Source: Isoetes taiwanensis (taxonomy: Eukaryota > Streptophyta > Lycopodiopsida > Isoetales > Isoetaceae). From it: 64,000 nucleotides of DNA. Made by a program: the position numbers and the translations under genes. The notes beneath the pieces are model-generated. The model ran no database searches. It was not told the DNA's origin and saw only the letters and a program-made list of their open reading frames with translations. Positions 12,701-23,579 of the stretch are shown in pieces. Every line of letters begins with the position of its first letter. Positions within the stretch are counted from its first letter, which is position 1. Where the stretch lies: assembly GCA_021234155.1 (NCBI GenBank), contig JAJEKV010000159.1:1013971-1077970 (forward strand). Direction: 5' to 3'.

Positions 12701-12749
12701 TGAGGAGAGATTTCATCGTGTAACCAGTGGCGTTCAATTCCGACTCCAT
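9717..12749 (-). pseudogene. Second, minus-strand multi-exon gene of the Sola-like transposon, function unknown
   Basis: A likely start codon at 12749-12747 opens MESELNATGYTMKSLLKQE and QEIVLHEDLKKLWGDRV. After a frame change the reading continues through SFLDYYKTTDEKAE and a basic tail RPKRKHRQIQPDEEE (to about 12272). A strip GRIVMLCLYDAIRGAFRAMD ends at a GTATGT donor (11960-11959). An acceptor TTAG (11367-11366) opens an exon WRLVKEWLAATSARFDRCK plus a charged, coiled-coil-like tail ending at 11157. A further exon near 10960-10786 carries CPFCGRCPKWEG and ends at GAG/GTAAAT. I do not recognise the protein. Basic and Cys-containing segments would suit a DNA-binding accessory protein, but that is a guess. 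Confidence 0.4.
11400..11955. repeat. (TGG)n satellite array inside the intron of the minus-strand transposon gene
   Basis: A near-perfect (GGT)n run of more than 100 bp at 11492-11606 is followed by less regular GGTGTGGTG sequence to 11930, with short CCA-rich flanks at 11400-11490 and 11940-11955. It lies within the minus-strand intron 11366-11960. Translations are low complexity and not genes. Confidence 0.85.
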
Positions 12750-12956
12750 TAGGGTTCAATCGGCAAGAAGCGGCAAAAAAACAGAGGAAGAGGTGATTCT
12801 TTCTTAATTCAAAAAGGTGGACAATGACGTGGCATAAAATTCAAAATAACCGACGCTCATTAATTCGCACTCCCGCAATCTCCGCTTCGGTATGCACCAC
12901 CCGATTCTACCACAAAGGTGGTGCCAAAATGTGGCGTCAAAATGCACGTTTTTGAT

Positions 12957-12978
12957 ACACCACAGCGTGCTTTTACCC
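12957..12978 (-). repeat. Right terminal inverted repeat of the Sola-like transposon
   Basis: This is the exact inverse of 3045-3066, ending CGTGCTTTTACCC, followed directly by the second TGAT target copy at 12979-12982. Confidence 0.9.
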
Positions 12979-13205
12979 TGATGGTCCAATGCATGGAAAG
13001 CCTTCGTAGACGGCCCTATTGAACAAATTAGTCAAGAATTGGACAATTTGAGCTCCAGCTCACCTCAAAAGTTCTGCATGCATGCCATCTAGAGTTTTTG
13101 CCTTGCCATTTGCGAGCCATTGCAAGCTGTGGATCACATCTACTTCTGTTATAGTCAGTAGGAGGCCTTTTTTGTGCTGGCACAATAAACTCGGGGTCTC
13201 AAGGC
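12979..13205 (-). pseudogene. LINE reverse transcriptase relic, proximal part (unit 1)
   Basis: The minus strand reads KKGLLLTITEVDVIHSL then QWLANGKAKTLDGMHAELLR and FLTNLFNRAVYEGFP. This is the region just ahead of the LINE reverse-transcriptase core, where proteins carry E....I..L...KA.G.DG...E. It continues into the 2560-3044 piece in the two sister units, which have no insertion here. It is a decayed fragment without LINE ends. Confidence 0.68.
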
Positions 13206-13214
13206 TATGGTCGG

Positions 13215-15345
13215 CAACACCAGTGGCAGCCTTCGGCCGGGAGCAGGATGAAGACCAGGACATGACAATCGAAGCAGTCAACACAAGACTAACACAGAAA
13301 TTAGATGCAGCAATTACTACAGTGGGCAAACACTGCTAATGCACGCACAAGAATACGAGCCAGCACCACCTCCACCACCGAGATGTCTTGACGAAGCTCC
13401 TTAGCTGTTAAGGGAAGAAGCCTAGGGCACTGGGAAGAATAGGAAGAGGAAAAGAAGAAGATTGAGGAGCCCATCCCCCTCCAGCTCAGATCAGAGACCT
13501 CAGACCGCGAATCCCGAAGTAGCTCGGAGAACGGGTCGGATAATTCTGAAGGCAGGGATAAGAACAAGAAAACAGACGACTATCAAAAGAAGTTACACAG
13601 TGCAATGAGCAACGTGTGGAAGACAAGAAAATTGGGGCAGTTCTCGGGCAAGGATAGATCAGGAATGGAGGCAGAGGTATGGCTAGATGAAATGGAGGAA
13701 TTTGGGAATTCCTATGGGATGAAGGACAAAGATATAGGCAAGGTAGCAACAGCAAACCTAATTGGGCCAGCCAGAATTTGGAAGAGGTATGACAAATCTA
13801 ATAAGTTCAGGAGGAATAATTGCAGGTTCAAGACCTTTAGCAAGGCATTCCGTAAGCATTACGTCCCGAGATCCCACACAAGTAGACAGCTACAACAGTT
13901 TTACAGGTTGGATCAGGGCAACTTATCTATGGCCAAGTATACTGAAGAGTTCATGAGGTTGAGACTCAATGTCCGTAGGATCGCGAAAAGACAAGCAGTG
14001 GATGGGTACATTGAAGGGCTGAACAGCAACATTAAGAGGCTGGTTCGGTCAATCAACCCAAGGACAGTCGGAAAGGCTGAGGATAAAGCTTTGAGCTTGG
14101 AAGAGGCACCAGTAACTCCAGGGCAGAAGCAGCTACCATACAAAGGGAAGGCAGCGGGGCAGTATCAATCCAGACAAGCACCCTCCACTCCAGCAGGGAG
14201 CCAGTACCAAGGAAAACCATACAAAAAATGGTCTTATGGGGAGCACAAACAGCAGGACACCTCAGGGGGGAAGTCAGTAAGATTTCTCTTAGACAGCATC
14301 CCCAAAGAGAAAAGACAGGAATTCATAGAGAAAAAGTTGTGCTTCCGGTGCTTCCAGCCAGGGCACCAAACGCACAATTGCCCTTTTGTTATGCAGGTGG
14401 CATTGGCGGAGCCGAACGATTTGGAATCGCCAACCGAAGGAGATAGCGAGGAAGGCAACCAGTAGGAACCCCAAGACTATATAGAAGGTGAGTGTAAAAT
14501 TTGTGGCGCTATTGAGTCAGGGGAGGTTAAGAATCAGGCTGCAATCATCTCAGCAGAAGGAATCATAGATAGCAAGCCATATGTAGTCTTGATAGACACA
14601 GGTAGTTCCCATAACTTTGCCTCTCTAAGGCTAGCCGCTCTAATGAATTCTAAAGTCAAAGCTTAAGCCAGTCAGCATGGCAAGCGGCGCGATCTGCCAC
14701 ATTAGGGGAAGGAGAATTAACTTTGAAATAGACCTTAGTGAAAGCAAATGGCCTATGGGTGCGGAAGTCATGGACATGGGGAAGTACGACTTGATAGTGG
14801 GAATGGAGTTCCTCAGGCCAGCTAAAGCTATGATAGACTGCGACAGGGGCAAGATCGCTATGACGACGCCAGACGGGACTCGATATATAGTCAAAGGTAA
14901 GAAGGTAACTTCAGCTATGCGATGTATCTCCATGAAGCAGCTGCAGAAAAGCATAATTAAAGATAAAATAGACTACATCCTCAGGCTAGAGGTAAGTGAG
15001 CCTAGTCAAGTGAAAAAAAGCGAGCCCGATTTGAGTCAGTTGCCAAGGCCAATAGTAAGGCTCATAAAGGAGTTTCATGATGTATTCACGGATGAAATCC
15101 GTCAGCTACCACCTTATAGGGGCGTGGAGTGTGAGATCATGCTAGCATCAGATGCTAAGCCTACCAGCAAGCCCCCCTACAGGATGAGTATGCCAGAGCT
15201 AATTGAGCTCTGCTTGAGCTCGGGTTCATAAGAGCAAGCCTGTCTCCTTTTGGAGCACCCATTCTTTTCGTCAAGAAGAAAGACGGAAGTCTAAGGATGT
15301 GTATTAACTATCGTCGGCTCAATAAGCAAACGATAAACGTAATCT
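13215..15345 (+). mobile_element. Ty3/gypsy retrotransposon fragment: gag, protease, start of RT (unit 1)
   Basis: An open frame at 13605-14465 encodes a retrotransposon gag-like protein with a single zinc knuckle CFRCFQPGHQTHNC near its C-terminus. An amber codon (14463-14465) ends it, and the same frame reads on to an aspartic protease core LIDTGSSHNFAS (about 14590-14625). An 8-bp gap relative to unit 3 then shifts the frame. The polyprotein continues with KYDLIVGMEFLRP and the reverse-transcriptase approach [18 protein letters not shown] with YRRLNKQ, then stops matching near 15345. The rest of RT, RNase H and integrase are missing, and no LTR pair is visible. Unit 1 is the copy with the fewest small differences in gag. 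Confidence 0.75.
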
Positions 15346-16500
15346 TCCTGGTTCAGACCTGCATGTCTAAATGTCTCTATCTGGGCACATAAAAGAACTA
15401 AGTTCAAACACATATTAAGAGAGATGTGTCAGATGCGGCACATCGAGAACATCTAAAGCATTGAAGCATCTACTCTTTTAGATGCGCAAAAGATGCATTT
15501 CAAAAAATTAAACAATTTTGAAAAATAGCTTTAATAAGCAGCAGCAGCAGCAGCAGTAGACATAATAATAGAAATAAGGATAGCTAGCCTTATAAAAATC
15601 TGTTCTATTGTCTATTCTATGTATCAATACTCTCTTCACTGTTCATGTTGACTATCACAGTGCCATTGTTCACAGAACATAAAAGGGCTTTCCTGGCTGC
15701 TAGTATGCCTCCAAGGCGGCCATACTTCTGCTACAAGATCTTTCCTAAAGGCTTGTTACCAGTTGTGAATCCCTGATGCCTGTTACCCGACCTCTATGGC
15801 TGCTGGTTTGAACTCCATCAACAGAAAACAGAGAGTAGATATATCCAGAGGACAAATGGAGCAGAGAAAGCTTCAACAATCCATTCCAAAAACATTCAAA
15901 ACTTAAGTGCAAAGGTTTTTATTAAAAAAAAAAAATTGAAAAAAAAAAAAAAAAGTAGACACATCTGACTTAAGATGCGCGTCGATGCGCCACATCTGCA
16001 TCTTAAGCATCTAATTATAAGATGCGCGCATCTGTGGAACATTGTACAAGAACCTCCAAATTGAACAAAATTTTATCAAAAAATCACTTACAAAACCTAC
16101 TGGCCAGAAATAATTGTTTGTTATATAAAGAAATATAGATATTAACAACTGAAAAGGCCATTCCTAGAACCAACAAAGATCAGAATTAATTTACTGTTAA
16201 TGTAATATATATAAGCGCAACTCATAAAGCTAAAACTAGAAGAACTAACCTCAAAATCTTTCTCTTCACGTTTCCTGGTTCTGTAGATTCCATCCTTGTT
16301 ACATGAATGAAGCTATTTAGAATGAAGTGTTAGTAATCTTGCATGAACTACAAAAGAATTAAGATACAAAGGACACAAAATACCTATATGACATTAGAAA
16401 GTAATGGGCGCAGATCACGAAGCTTGCTTTGAATCTTTGGCATGATCAATTAATACTTCATTCCCTGTATTTGAAAGGAGATCCTATATAATCAACCAGG
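15346..16500. repeat. Spacer with AGATGC/GCATCT motifs and hairpins (unit 1; copies in units 2 and 3)
   Basis: No coding sequence is supported. 15424-15510 and 15955-16035 are both dense in AGATGC or GCATCT and carry GATGTGTCAGATG and GACACATCTGA in inverse orientation, enclosing about 0.6 kb. CTTAAGATGC and GCATCTTAAG (15970-16010) can form a hairpin. A (CAG)n run sits at 15539-15555 and an A-rich tract at 15916-15956. Matching stretches lie at 23000-23580 plus 27440-27990, and at 34435-34790 plus 35888-36670. It may be an old MITE or part of an LTR. Confidence 0.45.
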
Positions 16501-16513
16501 CTTTTAGCAAATT

Positions 16514-17215
16514 TCAAATAGTTGTACATTTTACAACCACCAAAAAGGATGCATGTGCATAACCATTAGCATCATATGGAGATCTGTCTACAAAGTCCTG
16601 TGCCTCGATTATATACCCAACATGTCCAAGAAGGCCAACCATGCAAACATAGTGCTCCACACTCGGGGTAATTCCACGATGTAAACTAGTTGAGCTTAGG
16701 AAATAGAAACCTTCATCTAACAAACATCCTGGCTGCATGCACATAAGGCAGAAGTGATGATGACTTTGTTTGGCTTCACACTTTGGAGATGCATTTTCTC
16801 AAAAACTTCGATAGCTTCTTGAGCATGCCCATCTTGGGCATAAACATTATGAGTGCATTCCATGAGACGGCATTTCGAGGATGGATCCTATCAAAAACAT
16901 GACAAGGCATCTATGTTGCCACGGTGACATACATGTGAACAAGCGCCTTTGCCCATAAAAACATTTAACTGGCATCCTTCTTTCACTATCTCTGCATGGA
17001 TATGCTTTGCTACCTCTAAGGCCAATGCAGTAGCACAACACATGTTGTAACAATATTAAGGAATGCAATCTCATTTGGTTTTACATGCTGCAAATGCATA
17101 GGCTTAAATAACTGAATTTGCTTTAAGGTGAATTTAATATAGGGGCTTTCCTCATCCTCATATAATGGAAGACACATTCCTACAACATAAAACTCATATT
17201 TCAATTGGAGGGCAT
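16514..17215 (-). pseudogene. PPR pseudogene lacking a DYW end (unit 1)
   Basis: Minus-strand strips are MHLQHVKPNEIAFLNIVTTC, HPRNAVSWNA, VFEKMHLQSVKPNKV, and a C-terminal PPR strip ITPSVEHYVCMVGLLGHVGY. They follow the PPR spacing but frame changes and stops break them, for example near 16745, 16850 and 17040. It lies about 0.35 kb downstream of the DYW-type PPR copy in the same orientation, so two PPR relics sit in tandem in every unit. Copies are at 27994-28700 and 36684-37385. Confidence 0.6.
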
Positions 17216-17569
17216 CACATTAATACCTAGGCCCCGTGCCAATTCCAACATTTGTGTTAAAGCCGAGTGTAGTAGTGCTTGTGAATATCGGTGTTGATGG
17301 CCCAATATTCTGCATCCTATATCACTGATTCCTCTCATTCTTGCACAATCTTTTCATAGTTGATGAAAACCACCATAACATGACAAGTGGAATAGAATAT
17401 AATGATATACTAACAGTCTTTAGTTTGCTCTTATTTCAATGAAAATTTTGATGGCAAAGTGCAAACAGTGGCATGAATTATGTATGAGACTTTTTATGGC
17501 ATCTACGGTTGGTCGATCTCGCCCTTCAAGGATCGCATTAGTATAATAATCTTTGAAATGCTGCCTTTG

Positions 17570-18784
17570 TCACTTCCCACATGAGCACGTACCATTTTTA
17601 AAACGATGAACATGCATTGAATCTCTAATAACAATTTCTCTATTCCTAATATTTGATATGAATTTGGAGGTCAAGTGGCAATCGGAGCAAATATGGGTGT
17701 TCTTGATGATATGCAATGTAGACTCAGAAGATATGGAAATAAGACCAAAGGCAAAAGCAAGTTTCTCACTATGATAACGTACAAATTGTTTCCTTGTATC
17801 CTCCCAAACATCATGGGATGCCACGCAAGGATCAGGAATGTATCCTGCCTTTTTCATTTGCATATTCAACGTATCCAATTCAGCATATATAGCTTCAGCC
17901 TATGAATGTGAAAGATCCCCTACAAAAAACTGATGAACCTTATCGTTCACCTCAATGGTGCTACATGGCCGATGGCTTTTCACCAACTCTTTGGGTCTTG
18001 CTACCTCTTGCTGGTTGCAGTTCAAAGATGACAGGACTGGTGCTGCCACAAATGATCTCAATGTCAAAACATGTTTTGCAATGTGATTACCTCGATTGAC
18101 ATCCTTGTGAACTCCACATACACCAAGCAGGGAAGTCCACGATACAATATCAGCTTCAATAGGCATGTTGGCAATAAAATCCTCTGATTCATCCAACCAA
18201 CCATCCTGCCCAAGAAGACCAACTATGCAGCCATGATGCTCAAGCGAAGGCGTTGCTCTGTAATCAGCAATCATTGATATATACAACTGGTAACCCTCAT
18301 CTACAAGCCCTGCATGGCCAAATGCAGAGAGGACACCAGTGAAAGTGACTGCATTTGGTTTAAAGCCTTCTTATTGCATCTGATCATAGAGCTGCAATGC
18401 TTCCTTGCCATAACCATGCATAGCATATCCTGCAATCATGGCTGTCCATGACACAACATCCCGTCGATGCAGTTTTTTGAAGATGCCATGTGCAATTTTA
18501 ACACTACCACACTTCCCATACATATCAACAAGAGCAGTGCCCAATACATGGTCTGAGCCTAGTCCAGCTTCTGTAAGATATGCATGTATTTCCTTGCCTT
18601 GTGCAAGGTCTGTTAAATTTGAGCATGCCACAAGGAGACTAAGGAAGGTGACCTTGTCTGGCTTTATTTCCTCCAATTGCATTTGAGGAAATAGTTGGAA
18701 GGCTTCTTTGTCAAAGCCATAGCGCACATAGCATGCTATTATGGAAGTCCATGAGACTAGATTCCAGTTATGTATTCTTTGAGT
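17570..18784 (-). pseudogene. PPR-DYW pseudogene, N-terminus lost (unit 1)
   Basis: The minus strand encodes PPR motifs (WNLVSWTSIIACYVRYGFDK, IKPDKVTFLSLLVACSN, VVSWTAMIAGYAMHG), the E-type region (MPIEADIVSWTSLLGVCGVH) and a DYW deaminase domain with HSEKLA, ICSDCHLTSK and a terminal CSCGK-stop. Two in-frame stops replace Gln codons: TAA near 18371 and TAG near 17900. Both are C-to-T changes relative to unit 3. The gene is cut at 18784 by the tandem junction. DYW proteins are C-to-U RNA editing factors of plastids and mitochondria; this copy cannot make one. Confidence 0.75.
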
Positions 18785-20109
18785 ATGCACAATCGGTTAA
18801 ATAGATGTTTCTTTGCTTACACCTCATCTTGCAGATGGACCTTCGCTGCTCATTCATACTGCATTGACCACAATCCAAAAATGTTATTTATGTACCATCT
18901 TCTCATCAAGTCGTCAAGCCTCGCATGCGTTCAAAATTATATTCAAACTTGCAAATGAGAGATAAAGGATCCAATGAACATACATTTTGTCAATGTAGTG
19001 TCTTCGAATTTTAAACTATTTAAATATATCATCTATATAAGGAAGGAAGGAAGGAAGGAAGGAAGGAAGTATATTTTAACGTCCACGGAGGCCAACTGGC
19101 CTATGAGACGGTAAGATTAGATCATATTTCTAAGTTCGAAGAAGCTAATCTTAGGTGATAAAGAGGCCAATAATGTCTCATCTCTGGCTCTTGTCCATCA
19201 CCCATTGTATCATAAGTGCATGTCTTTAAATTATTTGCTAAAGGGATGGCTACAATGCCCATGCAACTTTGATCATGTGGCTCAGATTAGAAAAACTTTG
19301 TGGGACTCAAAGGAACAGGTATTGAGGCACTACCAATTGCCCGAGCAATTGTTAGAATAATAGCGTTGGTTGAGGATTTGGAGTTGGACTTTAAGTTGCC
19401 CTCTTGTAATCTCATATCATTTTCATGTTTATCATATTTGTTTATTAACAAGCTTATTACTGCTAAGGTTCTTTCCCTTGAAAACTCCTCGTGGCGGGCT
19501 TTTTTTAGTCCGGATAGTAATTGGCTGGTTGTTCTTTGTTTATTTAATGTTTTGGATCCCATGGACCATCTAATCTTTGTGGATGATAAAATATGATTCA
19601 ACTGAATTCAATCCAATTCATTAATGGGCGATGTGTCATGAGCTAATGGTGGTGTTGTTGTCATGAATATGTAGCATATAAGTTGGGGGTTAAAAGGGAA
19701 TTTGATTTGCACGTATAAATGACCATATCCAAAATCATAGACCATACCATTAAAGCCATTGAGTTGGTTGCTATGAGAAAGAAAAAAAAAACATATAAAG
19801 AGAAAGATCATGTTAGCTTGTTGGTTGTACTGATCAAAGCCTTCTTTTAAAACATTGAATCATTTTTGTTGTAGATTCAAGTCTCGGTATTTCAAATTCA
19901 AAAATCATACGCATATTTGTATTTCTTATTTCAAGTTCATAGGTGGCGGCCCAGATCAAAAATGACTATAGTCAAAACGAAATGCAGACACCCATGCTCT
20001 AACCAGGTAGTCCAACGCACACTTTGTTTAGAGTATATGCAATATATTGGGTTCCTATTCTAGTTAGGTTGATTGTAGATTCACCGGATGGCTGTTGCCT
20101 CATGTTGTA

Positions 20110-20920
20110 GCTCAGTAGCTTCGTGGTTGTACTTGTTGGGTCTGAACTTGGGTTAGCAATGTTTTGATATCACTAGCTTTAAATGAGATATATATTGAAA
20201 ATGTTACAAGCATATATTGTGACACATTGTACGTTGTAGGTTAAGAATCCTATTTCTTGGAGGAGACTTATGTATGGAACCATGTACTTGACTCCAAGAG
20301 CAAGAATTAGCAAGGCTTTCTGAACCCATTTCAAATCTTCCCAAGTGGCAAGGGATATCACTAACCCCCATACTTCCACTTCATATAAAAGAAGTGATCC
20401 CACCAAAACCCTGAACAAAAGTGCATGATGGGAAATCTTGTTCCCTCATTGGTTACACATATATATGGCTTTTATTAATTAATGGAAAAAACATCTCTTA
20501 ACCTCAAAAAAAAAAAAAAAGAGAGTGCATGATGGGATACTGTCCAAGTGCGCGCACTCGATGTCAACTGCTTTGTTCAAGGATTCTGACGAGCAGTTTT
20601 GCCCATAAAAGACTGATCATAATTGTATAATTAAAAGGATAATTTTGGTCCCCTACTTTATATATTGGAACTACTCTATTGATGGTCCAATGCATGGAAA
20701 GCCTTCGTAGACGGCCCTATTGAACAAATTAGTCAAGAATTGGACAATTTGAGCTCCAGCTCACCTCAAAAGTTCTGCATGCATGCCATCTAGAGTTTTT
20801 GCCTTGCCATTTGCGAGCCATTGCAAGCTGTGGATCACATCTACTTCTGTTATAGTCAGTAGGAGGCCTTTTTTGTGCTGGCACAATAAACTCGGGGTCT
20901 CAAGGCTATGGTCGGCAACA
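20110..20920 (-). pseudogene. LINE reverse transcriptase relic, uninterrupted copy (unit 2)
   Basis: This is the same relic as in unit 1, here without the transposon. The order on the minus strand is QWLANGKAKTLDGMHAELL, FNRAVYEGFP, VGDQNYPFNY, then LFRVLVGSLLLYEVEVWG. A poly-A-containing insert (about 20432-20524, ending in 15 A) that is absent from units 1 and 3 sits inside it. TGAT at 20680-20683 is the empty target of the unit 1 transposon. Confidence 0.65.
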
Positions 20921-20939
20921 CCAGTGGCAGCCTAGAAAC

Positions 20940-22995
20940 CTGCTCGGCCGGGAGCAGGATGAAGACCAGGACATGACAGTCGAAGCAGTCAACACAAGAC
21001 TAACACAGAAATTAGATGCCGCAATTACTACAGTGGGCAAACACCGCTAATGCACGCACAAGAATACGAGCCAGCACCACCTCCACCACCGAGATGTCTT
21101 GACGAAGCTCCTTAGCTGTTAAGGGAAGAAGCCTAGGGCACTGAGAAGAATAGGAAGAGGAAAAGAAAAAGCATAAGAAGCCCATCCCCCTCCAGCTCAG
21201 ATCAGAGGAAGTAGCTCGGAGAACGGGTCGGATAATTCTGAAGGCAGGGATAAGAACAAGAAAACAGACGACTATCAAAAGACGTTACACAGTGCAATGA
21301 GCAAAGTGTGGAAGACAAGAAAATTGGGGCAGTTCTCGGGCAAGGATAGATATCTAGAGGCAGAGGTATGGCTAGATGAAATGGAGGAATTTGGGAATTC
21401 CTATGGGATGAAGGACAACGATATAGGCAAGGTAGCAACAGCAAACCTAATTGGGCCAGCCATAATTTTTAAGAGGTATGACAAATCTAATAAGTTCAGG
21501 AGGAATAATTGCAGGTTCAAGACCTTTAGCAAGGCATTCCGTAAGCATTACGTCCCGAGATCCCACACAAGTAGACAGATACTTTGCTTTTCTGGGTTGG
21601 ATCGAGGGGCAACTTAATCTATGTTTGCAGATATCTTGAAGAGTTCATGAGGTTGAGACTCATTGTCCGTAGGATCGCGAAAAGACAAGCAGTGGATGGG
21701 TACATTGAAGGGCTGAACAGCAACACTAAGAGGCTGGTTCGGTCAATCAACCCAAGGACAGTCGGAAAGGCTGAGGAAGAGGCACCAGTAACTCAGGCGA
21801 GAGCGCCTACCATACAAAGGGAAGGCAATGAGGCAAGATATCAATCCAAGTGGAAGCACCCTCCACTCCGGCCAGGGAGGAGCGGTACCAAGGAAAACCA
21901 GACAGAAAATGGTCTTATGGGGAGCACAAACAGCAGGACACCTCAGGGGGGAGTCAGTAAGATTTCTCTTAGACAGCATCCCCAAAGAGAAAAGACAGGA
22001 ATTCATAGAGAAAAAGTTGTGCTTCCGGTGCTTCCGACCATAGGCACCAAACGACAATTGCTTCTTTGTTATGCGGTGGCATTCATGAGCTCGAAACGAT
22101 TTGGAATCGCCAACCAAAAGGAGATAGCGAGGAAGGCAACCAAAATAGGGAACCCCAAGACTATATAGAAGGTGAGTGTAAAATTTGTGGCGCTATTGAG
22201 TCAGGGGAGGTTAAGAATCAGGCTGCAATCATCTCAGCAGAAGGAATCATAGATAGCAAGCCATATGTAGTCTTGATAGACACAGGTAGTTCCCATAACT
22301 TTGCCTCTCTAAGGCTAGCCGCTCTAATGAATTCTAAAGTCAAAGCTTAAGCCAGTCAGCAGGGGGAAGGAGAATTAACTTTGAAATAGACCTTAGTGAA
22401 AGCAAATGGCCTATGGGTGCGGAAGTCATGGACATGGGGAAGTACGACTTGATAGTGGGAATGGAGTTCCTCAGGCCAGCTAAAGCTATGATAGACTGCG
22501 ACAGGGGCAAGATCGCTATGACGACGCCAGACGGGACTCGATATATAGTCAAAGGTAAGAAGGTAACTTCAGCTATGCGATGTATCTCTATGATTTTCCC
22601 TTGCGAGAAAAGCATAATTAAAGATAAAATAGACTACATCCTCAGGCTAGAGGTAAGTGAGCCTAGTCAAGTGAAGAAAAGCGAGCCCGATTTGAGTCAG
22701 TTGCCAAGGCCAATAGCAAGGCTCATAAAGGAGTTTCATGATGTATTCACGGATGAAATCCGTCAGCTACCACCTTATAGGGGCGTGGAGTGTGAGATCA
22801 TGCTAGCATCAGATGCTAAGCCTACTAGCAAGCCCCCCTACAGGATGAGTATGCCAGAGCTAATTGAGCTCTGCTTGAGCTTGGGTTCATAAGAGCAAAG
22901 CTGTCTCCTTTTGGAGCACCCATCCTTTTTTGTCAAGAAGAAGGCGGAAGTCTAAGGATGTGTATTAACTATCGTCGGCTCAATAAGCAAGCGAT
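20940..22995 (+). mobile_element. Ty3/gypsy gag-protease-RT fragment (unit 2)
   Basis: The layout is as in unit 1. Gag opens at 21297 but the frame breaks near 21600 and again at 21780-22100, including the zinc knuckle, where CFRCF stays readable and the HxxxxC half is lost. The protease strip LIDTGSSHNFAS (about 22270-22310) is intact. It shares the 8-bp gap with unit 1 (near 22328) and has a further deletion of about 30 bp at 22360. The RT part stops at the same place (YRRLNKQA) as in units 1 and 3. Many differences are CAG/CTG-centred. Confidence 0.7.
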
Positions 22996-23579
22996 AAGCG
23001 TAATCTTCTGGTTCGGACCTGCATGTCTAAATTTCTCTAACGGGCACATACAAGAACTAAGTTCAAAACATATTAAAGAGATGTGTCGGATCGGCACATC
23101 GAGAGCATCTAAAGCATTGAAGCATCTACTCTTTTTAGATGCAAAAAAGATGCATTTCAAAAAATTAAATAATTTTGAAAAATAGCTTTTAATAAGCGGC
23201 AAAGCGGCAGTGAACATAATAATAGAAATAAGGATAGCTAGCCTTATAAAAATCTGTTCTATTGTCTATTCTATGTATCAATACTCTCTTCATTGTTCAT
23301 GTTGACTATCACAGTGCCATTGTTCACAGAACATAAAAGGGCTTTCTAGGCTGCTAGTATGCCTCCAAAGGCGGCCATATTTGCTACAAGATCTTTCCTA
23401 AAAGGCTTGTTACGGGCCATGAATCCACGATGCACATTGGGAAACCTCTATGGTCTTTGGTTTGAACTCCATCAAAAAAAAGAGAGTAGATATATCCAGA
23501 GGACAAATGGAGCAGAGAAAGCTTCAACAATCCATTCCAAAAACATTCAAAACTTAAGTTTAAAGGTTTTTATTAAAAA

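Larger units (their letters stand above)
3045..12978. mobile_element. 9.93-kb TIR DNA transposon, Sola-like
   Basis: The element starts GGGTAAAAGCACGCTGTGG and ends with its exact inverse; the outer 22 bp match perfectly. TGAT is duplicated at 3041-3044 and 12979-12982. Units 2 and 3 contain the same site without the element and with a single TGAT, which fixes both ends. It carries a plus-strand transposase relic on the left, an unidentified multi-exon minus-strand gene on the right, and two TGG/CCA arrays lying in introns of these genes. A 4-bp duplication and a transposase with DFA-EN, SDG..SQFK and HGKGEHDG motifs fit the Sola superfamily as I know it. The superfamily name is an inference; the boundaries are seen directly. 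Confidence 0.85.
1245..18784. repeat. Tandem unit 1 of a triplicated segment of about 7.6 kb (enlarged by a 9.93-kb insertion)
   Basis: The unit opens with TGCACAATCGGTTAAATAG at 1245 and ends inside a PPR gene at ATTCTTTGA near 18782. The same opening follows directly at 18785 and again at 30273. Without the transposon at 3045-12978 and its 4-bp duplication, the unit is about 7.60 kb. Unit 2 without its insertion is about 7.63 kb and unit 3 about 7.59 kb. The order is: unidentified sequence with a (GGAA)n run near 1500, LINE relic, gypsy fragment, AGATGC-rich spacer, then two PPR pseudogenes. Left of 1245 the sequence is unrelated to the PPR gene, so this is the outer left boundary of the amplification. 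Confidence 0.85.

Noticed and set aside
3045-12978. Classification as a PIF/Harbinger, CACTA or Mutator element
   Set aside because: Those have 3-bp (TWA or other) or 9-11-bp duplications and different transposase motifs. Here TGAT (4 bp) is read directly from the empty sites.
13605-15231. An active gypsy element
   Set aside because: No LTR pair, truncated RT, no RNase H or integrase, and frame breaks in all three copies.
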